A stretch of 64,000 nt of DNA from Haloprofundus marisrubri (GTDB lineage: Archaea > Halobacteriota > Halobacteria > Halobacteriales > Haloferacaceae), in assembly GCF_001469955.1 (NCBI RefSeq), contig NZ_LOPU01000029.1, forward strand, positions 744,001 to 808,000. Direction: 5' to 3'. The notes under the pieces are model-generated. The model made no database searches and was not told the origin of the DNA. It saw nothing but the letters and a program-made list of their open reading frames with translations. Below, in pieces: positions 59,213-64,000 of the stretch. Every line of letters begins with the position of its first letter. Position 1 is the first letter of the stretch. The position numbers were made by a program, and so were the translations under genes.

Positions 59213-59311
59213 GCCGAATCTGGTCGGGCAGGGGGCCTGTAGCTTTCGTTTGCGGCGTGGCAAACCGGTTTTAGCCTCGTCGGTGCAGGCCCCGCCGCAG
59301 GACGCTACGGT

Positions 59312-60754
59312 TCAGTCCGCCTCTGCGCCCGTCTCGTCGTTTCCGACGACGCCGGACTCCGGATGCGCTCGGACCGGTTCGCGGTCGACGGGCGCGTCGG
59401 CCGGTTGCTCGTAGAGGTGACACGCCGCCGGATGCGTGCGTTCTTGCAGTAGCGGCCGCGTCGTCTCGCAGACGCTCTCGAAGCGTTCGCGGAGAATAGC
59501 GATTGCCTCCTCCGTGTCGCCGTTCGACAGCGCCTCCAGCGCCTGCTCGACGGCCGCTTCGTCGTCGCCGGTCAGTTCGTGGCTGAAGAACTCCTCGCGG
59601 AGGTGGCTTTTGAACCCCGGTTTGTCGGCCTCCTCGTCCGCGTGACTCCACGCCGCCTCGGCGTCGAACTCGTCGCGTTCGAGGCGGTCTCTGAGGTCCA
59701 TCACCTCCCGATACGCCTCCTGTGAGAGCGTCACGTCGCCCGGTGGAATGACCTGCGGACAGCGCGTCCGGAAGCGACAGCCACTCGGCGGGTTCCGCGG
59801 ACTCGGCACGTCGCCGGCCAGCGGTTCGACGTGTCGGCCGCTCTCGGACACCGCCGCCCGCGGCACGCTCTCCAACAGCGCTCGGGTGTACGGATGCTGT
59901 GGGTCGTCGAACAGTTCGTCGGTCGGGCCGAGTTCGACGATGTTGCCGAGATACATCACCGCCACCCGGTCGCAGATGTGGCGAACCACCGAGAGGTCGT
60001 GGGCGATGAACAGGTAGGTGAGGCCGAACTCCTCCTGCAAGTCGTCCAGCAGATTGAGGACCTGCGCCTGCACGCTCACGTCGAGCGCCGACACGGGTTC
60101 GTCGAGGACGATGAACTCCGGTTCGAGTGCGAGCGCACGAGCGATGCCGACACGCTGGCGTTGCCCGCCGGAGAACTCGTGCGGGTAGCGTTCGACGTGG
60201 TTCGCCGAGAGACCGACCCGTTCGAGCAGTTCGGCGGCTTGGTCGATACGCCACTCGCGCTTCGAGCGGCCGTCGTCGGGCGACTCCTCGGGCAACCCGT
60301 GGATGCGGTACGGCTCTGAGATGATTTCGCCGATGGTCATCCGTGGGTCGAGACTGGAGAACGGGTCCTGAAAGACGATTTGGGCGCGCCGGCGGAACTC
60401 GGTCCGCTCGTCGCCATCCATCTCGTAGACGTCTTCGCCGTCGAACTCGACGCGGCCGTCGGTCGCATCTCGCAGTCGCAGCAACGTCTCGCCGGTGGTC
60501 GACTTCCCACACCCGGATTCGCCGACCAGTCCGACGGTCTCACCCTTGTGGACGTCGAAACTAATCCCATCGACGGCTTTGACGCTCTCGGACTCGCGGC
60601 CCAACAGTGTCTCGAACAGCGAACTGCCCTCGCCGTAGTACTTTTTCAGGTCGCGGACGCGAAGTAGCGGTTCGCCGTCGGTCGTGGCGGGCCGTCCGCC
60701 GTCGGTCGTGACAGTTCGCTCGCCGTCGGTCGTCGACTGGTGGCGTTCAGGCAT
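59312..60754 (-). CDS. oppF: Oligopeptide/dipeptide ABC transporter ATP-binding protein (OppF type)
   Basis: The product has 480 residues. The N-terminus has three 8-residue repeats beginning TTDG. The ATPase has Walker [11 protein letters not shown]-loop [13 protein letters not shown], signature [15 protein letters not shown], Walker [14 protein letters not shown] and switch His in [10 protein letters not shown]. The C-terminal oligo_HPY domain has Cys-rich segments ([10 protein letters not shown] and CETTRP...HPAACHLY) with about 90 extra helical, acidic residues between them. In some homologues these Cys hold a 4Fe-4S cluster. The start overlaps oppD by eight bases. Confidence 0.9.
   Translation of the reverse strand: MPERHQSTTDGERTVTTDGGRPATTDGEPLLRVRDLKKYYGEGSSLFETLLGRESESVKAVDGISFDVHKGETVGLVGESGCGKSTTGETLLRLRDATDGRVEFDGEDVYEMDGDERTEFRRRAQIVFQDPFSSLDPRMTIGEIISEPYRIHGLPEESPDDGRSKREWRIDQAAELLERVGLSANHVERYPHEFSGGQRQRVGIARALALEPEFIVLDEPVSALDVSVQAQVLNLLDDLQEEFGLTYLFIAHDLSVVRHICDRVAVMYLGNIVELGPTDELFDDPQHPYTRALLESVPRAAVSESGRHVEPLAGDVPSPRNPPSGCRFRTRCPQVIPPGDVTLSQEAYREVMDLRDRLERDEFDAEAAWSHADEEADKPGFKSHLREEFFSHELTGDDEAAVEQALEALSNGDTEEAIAILRERFESVCETTRPLLQERTHPAACHLYEQPADAPVDREPVRAHPESGVVGNDETGAEAD
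60673..60744 (-). repeat. Three 24-bp tandem repeats in the 5' end of oppF
   Basis: CGCCGTCGGTCGT recurs exactly every 24 bases at 60673, 60697 and 60721. It encodes [16 protein letters not shown] and TTDGEPLL, between the start and the ABC domain. Confidence 0.8.
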
Positions 60755-62009
60755 CGCTGACCACCTCCTGTTCGGCGGCGTCGTCCGGCGTTTCGGGGTC
60801 CGACGCCTCCGCTCGGTCGCCGAAGTAGTCGTCGCCGAGTGCCTCCGCGGCGTCGAACTCGCGGGTGGCGAGCACACAGCGGGCGGTGTGGACCGCCTCC
60901 GCGTTCGCGCCGTCGCCGACGACCTCGCCGCTGTCGGTGTCGTACTCGGGGATGCTGTTGAGACACGCCTCCATCGCGTTCGGACAGCGGTCCGCGAAGT
61001 AACAGCGGCCGCCCATCTCCGAGTCGAGCAGACTCGGGACGTTACCCTCGATGGGCGACAGTCGCGGTGACGGGTCTTCGAGGTCCGGAATCGAACCCAG
61101 CAGCCCTTCGGTGTACGGATGTACCGGGTTCTCGAAGATATCTCCGAGCGTCCCGCGTTCGACGATTTGGCCGGCGTACATGACGCCGACGCGGTCGCAC
61201 ATCCGTGCGATGACGCCGAGGTCGTGGGTAATCATGATGATGCTCATATCCTGTTCGCGCTGGAGGTCGCGGAGCAGATTCAGAATCTGCGCCTGAATCG
61301 TCACGTCGAGCGCCGTCGTCGGTTCGTCGGCGACGAGGATGTCGGGTTCGCCCGCCAACGCCTGCGCAATCATCGCTCGCTGGAGCATCCCGCCGGAGAA
61401 CTGGTGGGGGTACTCCTCGGCGCGCGCCTCCGGGTCGGGGATGCCGACCTGTTCGAGCAGTTCGATGGCTCGCTCTTTGCTCTCGGTGCTGGTGTACTCG
61501 CGGCCGGGGACGATGCTGTCGACGAGATACTTCCCGAGACCGTAGCCTTGGGTCCGTGAGCGGGTGCTGCGCGGGTTCGCCCGGGCGCGGCGTTGGACCT
61601 CGACGGCTTCTGCAATCTGTTCACCCACCGTGATGGAGGGGTTGAGACTGCTCATCGGGTCCTGAAACACCATGCTGAACGACGGTCCGCGGAGCGACCG
61701 GCGGACGCCTTTCGGCAACCGTCTGAGGTCGACGAAGTCGCCGTCGACGGCCTCCGAGCGTTTCTCGCGGAACTCGTCTGCGAGGTCGGCGTTTCGGTAC
61801 CACACTTCCCCACCCGTCACCCTCCCGGGCGACTCGATGAGGTCGATGACCGACAGCGCCGTCACGGACTTTCCACTTCCCGATTCGCCGACGATACCGA
61901 ATATCTCGCCGTCGCGGACGTCGAAACTGACGCTTTCGACGGCGTTGACCTGTCCCTCTTCGGTGAAGAACCGCGTCTTCAAATCTCTGACTCTGAGTAT
62001 CTCGTCCAT
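60747..62009 (-). CDS. oppD: Oligopeptide/dipeptide ABC transporter ATP-binding protein (OppD type)
   Basis: The product has 420 residues. Walker A is [10 protein letters not shown]-loop [14 protein letters not shown]; signature [15 protein letters not shown]; Walker [14 protein letters not shown]; switch His [11 protein letters not shown]. The oligo_HPY C-terminus has Cys in [17 protein letters not shown] and HTARCVL. A poorly conserved insert near residues 150-175 ([16 protein letters not shown]) lies in the helical domain. The start adjoins the oppC stop (TAG-ATG). Confidence 0.92.
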   Translation of the reverse strand: MDEILRVRDLKTRFFTEEGQVNAVESVSFDVRDGEIFGIVGESGSGKSVTALSVIDLIESPGRVTGGEVWYRNADLADEFREKRSEAVDGDFVDLRRLPKGVRRSLRGPSFSMVFQDPMSSLNPSITVGEQIAEAVEVQRRARANPRSTRSRTQGYGLGKYLVDSIVPGREYTSTESKERAIELLEQVGIPDPEARAEEYPHQFSGGMLQRAMIAQALAGEPDILVADEPTTALDVTIQAQILNLLRDLQREQDMSIIMITHDLGVIARMCDRVGVMYAGQIVERGTLGDIFENPVHPYTEGLLGSIPDLEDPSPRLSPIEGNVPSLLDSEMGGRCYFADRCPNAMEACLNSIPEYDTDSGEVVGDGANAEAVHTARCVLATREFDAAEALGDDYFGDRAEASDPETPDDAAEQEVVSDA

Positions 62010-63023
62010 CTAAACGCCTCCTTCCCCTTCGATGCCGGGGTCTAACGCGTCGCGTAGCCAGTCGCCGACGAGGTTGACCCCGATGACGGCGAAGACGATA
62101 GCGACGCCGGGAATCGACGCAATCCACCACGCCGACGCCAAGTAGTCACGGCCCTGTGCGATGTCGAGTCCCCACGAGAGGTTCGCCCCCGAGAAGCCGA
62201 GGTACGACAGCGAACTCTCCAGCAAGATGATGGCGGCGACCTGAATCGTCGCCAGCACCAAGATGGGGGTGATGCTGTTCGGGAGGATGTGTCGCGCAAC
62301 GATGGAGCCGTCGCTCGCACCGAGAGCGCGGGCGGCCTTGACGTACTCCTCGTTGCGGAGGCTGAGCGCCTCCCCACGGGCGACGCGGGCGAACCACACC
62401 CAGTTCACCAGCGCGACGACGAGAACGACGGTTCCCGGTAAGACGATGTTCGGCGGCATCTCGGGTGCGAGTCCGAGGACGACGAACGGGTCGGGTATCC
62501 GTATTGTCACCCCGCCGAACAGCCCGATGAGCGCGATAGCCAACACCAGCGACGGGAACGCCAACATGATGTCGGACATCCGCATCAGGCCGTCGTCGAC
62601 GCGGCCACCGTAGTAGCCGGCGGTCAACCCGACGGTGACGCCGATGAGCACCGCCAACATCGTTCCGAAGACGCCGACGAGCAGCGACGTGCGCGCGCCG
62701 TATATCGTCCGCGAGAGCATATCACGCCCCAGCGCGTCCGTTCCGAGCGGATGCGCGAGCGTCGCGTTGACGGTCACTTCCTCTTCGACGACTTCGATGC
62801 TCCCGTTGACCATCTCCGAGCGCGTCTCGTTCTCTGTCGTGCTGAACCCTAACGGTGGCACTTGTGAGTTGCCGAGGTCCTGTTGATACGGGTCGTACGG
62901 CGCGAGGAACGGTGCGAACACCGCGACGAGGATAATCGCCAGCACCAGCACGATGCCGATTTTGGCGAGCGCACTGCCTCGGAGTTCACGACGGAGGTTC
63001 CGCCAGGTACGTGGCGAGACCAT
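62010..63023 (-). CDS. oppC: Oligopeptide/dipeptide ABC transporter permease (OppC type)
   Basis: The product has 337 residues. A polar N-terminus (ELRGSALAKIGIVLVLAIIL) holds the first membrane helix, then an external loop with TLAHPLGTDALGRDMLSRTIYGARTSL, and five further segments. The EAA loop, contacting the ATPases, is RGEALSLRNEEYVKAARALGASDGSIVARHILPN. It ends WLRDALDPGI. It overlaps oppB by one base (TGATG). Together with OppB it forms the channel. Confidence 0.93.
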   Translation of the reverse strand: MVSPRTWRNLRRELRGSALAKIGIVLVLAIILVAVFAPFLAPYDPYQQDLGNSQVPPLGFSTTENETRSEMVNGSIEVVEEEVTVNATLAHPLGTDALGRDMLSRTIYGARTSLLVGVFGTMLAVLIGVTVGLTAGYYGGRVDDGLMRMSDIMLAFPSLVLAIALIGLFGGVTIRIPDPFVVLGLAPEMPPNIVLPGTVVLVVALVNWVWFARVARGEALSLRNEEYVKAARALGASDGSIVARHILPNSITPILVLATIQVAAIILLESSLSYLGFSGANLSWGLDIAQGRDYLASAWWIASIPGVAIVFAVIGVNLVGDWLRDALDPGIEGEGGV

Positions 63024-64000
63024 CAGTCGTACACCACCTGTGGGTTGACGTACGCGTACAGCGCGTCGACGGCGATGTTCACGAAGACGAAACTCGAGCC
63101 GATGACGATGAGACAGCCTTGGATGAGCGGCCAGTCACGGGTGTTGATGCTGTTGATGACCAAGGTTCCTAAACCGGGCCACGCGAACACCGCCTCGGTG
63201 ATAACCGCCCCGCCGATGAGCGTCCCCAACTGCAGGCCGAGAACGGTGATAACTGGTATCAGCGTGTTCCGAAGCGCGTGTTTGTAGCGAACGAGCGTCT
63301 CCGGGAGACCTTTCGCACGAGCGGCGTCGACGTAGCTTTTGCCGAGTTCGTCGAGCATCCCGCTTCTGGTCAACCGGGTCACGAGCGCGGTGAAGTACGT
63401 CCCGAGCGTGATTGCCGGGAGTGTGATATGCTGTAACCAGAGAACGATGCCGGCGTAGTTGCCCGACAACACGAGCACCTCGACGGCTTGAACGATGCCG
63501 ACTGGGCGCCGACTCGTGGGCAGGAAGTTCAACTGGACGGCGAAGACGAGCACGAGCATGATGCCGAGCCAGAAGTTCGGCGTGCTGATGCCCGCGAGCG
63601 AGAACGTCGTCGCGGCGTAGTCTGCCGGCTCGTGTCGCCGAGTGGCGCTGATGACGCCGAGCGGTATCGAGATGACGATAGCGACGACGGTGGCGGCGAC
63701 GGCGAGTTCGACAGTGGCGGGCACACGCGCGAAGATGCGTGTCGCCGCCTCCGTCCCGGAGATGTACGAGTAGCCCATGTCGCCGGTGAGCAGTCCCGTG
63801 AGATAGTCGAAGTACTGGACGTACAGCGGTTGGTTCAAGCCCAGTTCCTCGGCGATGCGCTGCCGAAGTTCCGGACTGGCGTCTAAGGGGGCGATAAACG
63901 TGATGGGGTCGCCCGGTGTGGAGAACCGTAGGAGAAACACCACCGTCACGACACCCCAGACGACGAAGATTCCCTGCAGGCTCCGCTTAATTATGAATCG
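63023..64000 (-). CDS. oppB: Oligopeptide/dipeptide ABC transporter permease (OppB type), 5' end outside window
   Basis: The 5' end is beyond the right edge; the frame is open from 64000 without a stop. The visible protein begins within the first membrane helix (GIFVVWGVVTVVFLLRF), followed by STPGDPITFIAPLDAS, GLNQPLYVQYFDYL, and GDMGYSYISG, normal for OppB. The EAA loop is TRSGMLDELGKSYVDAARAKGLPE. The last helix is near FVFVNIAVDALYAYVNPQ. GTG at 63949 should not be used as the start, because it removes the first helix. The substrate-binding protein gene is presumably further upstream. Confidence 0.93.
   Translation of the reverse strand, partial: RFIIKRSLQGIFVVWGVVTVVFLLRFSTPGDPITFIAPLDASPELRQRIAEELGLNQPLYVQYFDYLTGLLTGDMGYSYISGTEAATRIFARVPATVELAVAATVVAIVISIPLGVISATRRHEPADYAATTFSLAGISTPNFWLGIMLVLVFAVQLNFLPTSRRPVGIVQAVEVLVLSGNYAGIVLWLQHITLPAITLGTYFTALVTRLTRSGMLDELGKSYVDAARAKGLPETLVRYKHALRNTLIPVITVLGLQLGTLIGGAVITEAVFAWPGLGTLVINSINTRDWPLIQGCLIVIGSSFVFVNIAVDALYAYVNPQVVYD

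Noticed and set aside
63949-64000. GTG 63949 as the oppB start, making the gene complete
   Set aside because: The frame continues to the right edge with typical first-helix sequence, so the gene is truncated by the window.

Overview
The window is chromosomal DNA of an extremely halophilic archaeon (class Halobacteria, most like the Haloferax/Halogeometricum group). Evidence: high GC, very acidic proteins, leaderless archaeal promoters with TATA boxes about 25-30 bases before many starts, archaeal-type genes (Cbf5-like truB, DUF106/EMC3 insertase, GatD, JAMM desampylase) and an elongator tRNA-Met with a 75-base intron in a canonical bulge-helix-bulge. I see no insertion sequence, integrase, CRISPR array or rRNA. 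The genus is not certain.

Layout. 1-9.5 kb: C-terminus of a PhoX-like protein, a Rieske fusion protein, two PHP-domain proteins, carA divergent from an Lrp regulator, a lipid/diacylglycerol-kinase-like protein, idi followed at once by a JAMM protease, and a small membrane protein. 9.7-21 kb: SDR, epoxide-hydrolase-like protein with a DUF4864 partner, quinone-oxidoreductase-like dehydrogenase, a MoaB/MogA protein with a His/Asp repeat, S9 peptidase, ilvD with a duplicated remnant of its 3' end, and a secreted beta-helix protein. 21-24.4 kb: four tightly overlapping genes (DUF4129, DUF7269, DUF58, DUF7519) without the MoxR ATPase usual for such clusters. 25-31 kb: tRNA-Pro(GGG), an aspartoacylase-like enzyme, Nudix hydrolase, and the run adk-DUF106-cmk-truB, here without secY. 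31-39 kb: UspA and an APC transporter fused to Usp domains, GNAT overlapping gatD, membrane proteins and an ArsR-like regulator. 39-48.7 kb: DUF1405 protein, second S9 peptidase, a Tat-type Vps62/NPP1-like protein, gpmI, TVP38-like protein, DUF5830 zinc-ribbon protein and a DUF7115-like protein. 48.8-59.2 kb: tRNA-Met, histidine kinase with a Spo0M protein, secreted nuclease lipoprotein, DUF4013 and DUF1684 proteins, aldo/keto reductase, L-asparaginase and a DMT exporter. 59.3-64 kb: the oppF, oppD, oppC and oppB genes of a peptide-type ABC importer, read toward lower coordinates, with oppB running off the right edge.

Most of the window is housekeeping metabolism (pyrimidine, branched-chain amino acid, isoprenoid, glycolysis, tRNA charging and modification, nucleotide kinases) interspersed with conserved haloarchaeal proteins of unknown role. 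No obvious defence island or mobile region is present. The signals most worth following are local: amphipathic 11-residue repeats on a PHP protein, the metal-binding repeat on MogA, the Rieske-helical fusion, the Vps62/NPP1-like exported protein, the MoxR-less DUF58 cluster, the odd T-loop of the intron-containing tRNA-Met, two hairpin-rich intergenic regions that may encode small RNAs, several perfect palindromes at promoters, and a heptanucleotide repeat across a stop codon. Coordinates of starts were chosen by homology and promoter position where the longest open frame looked wrong.
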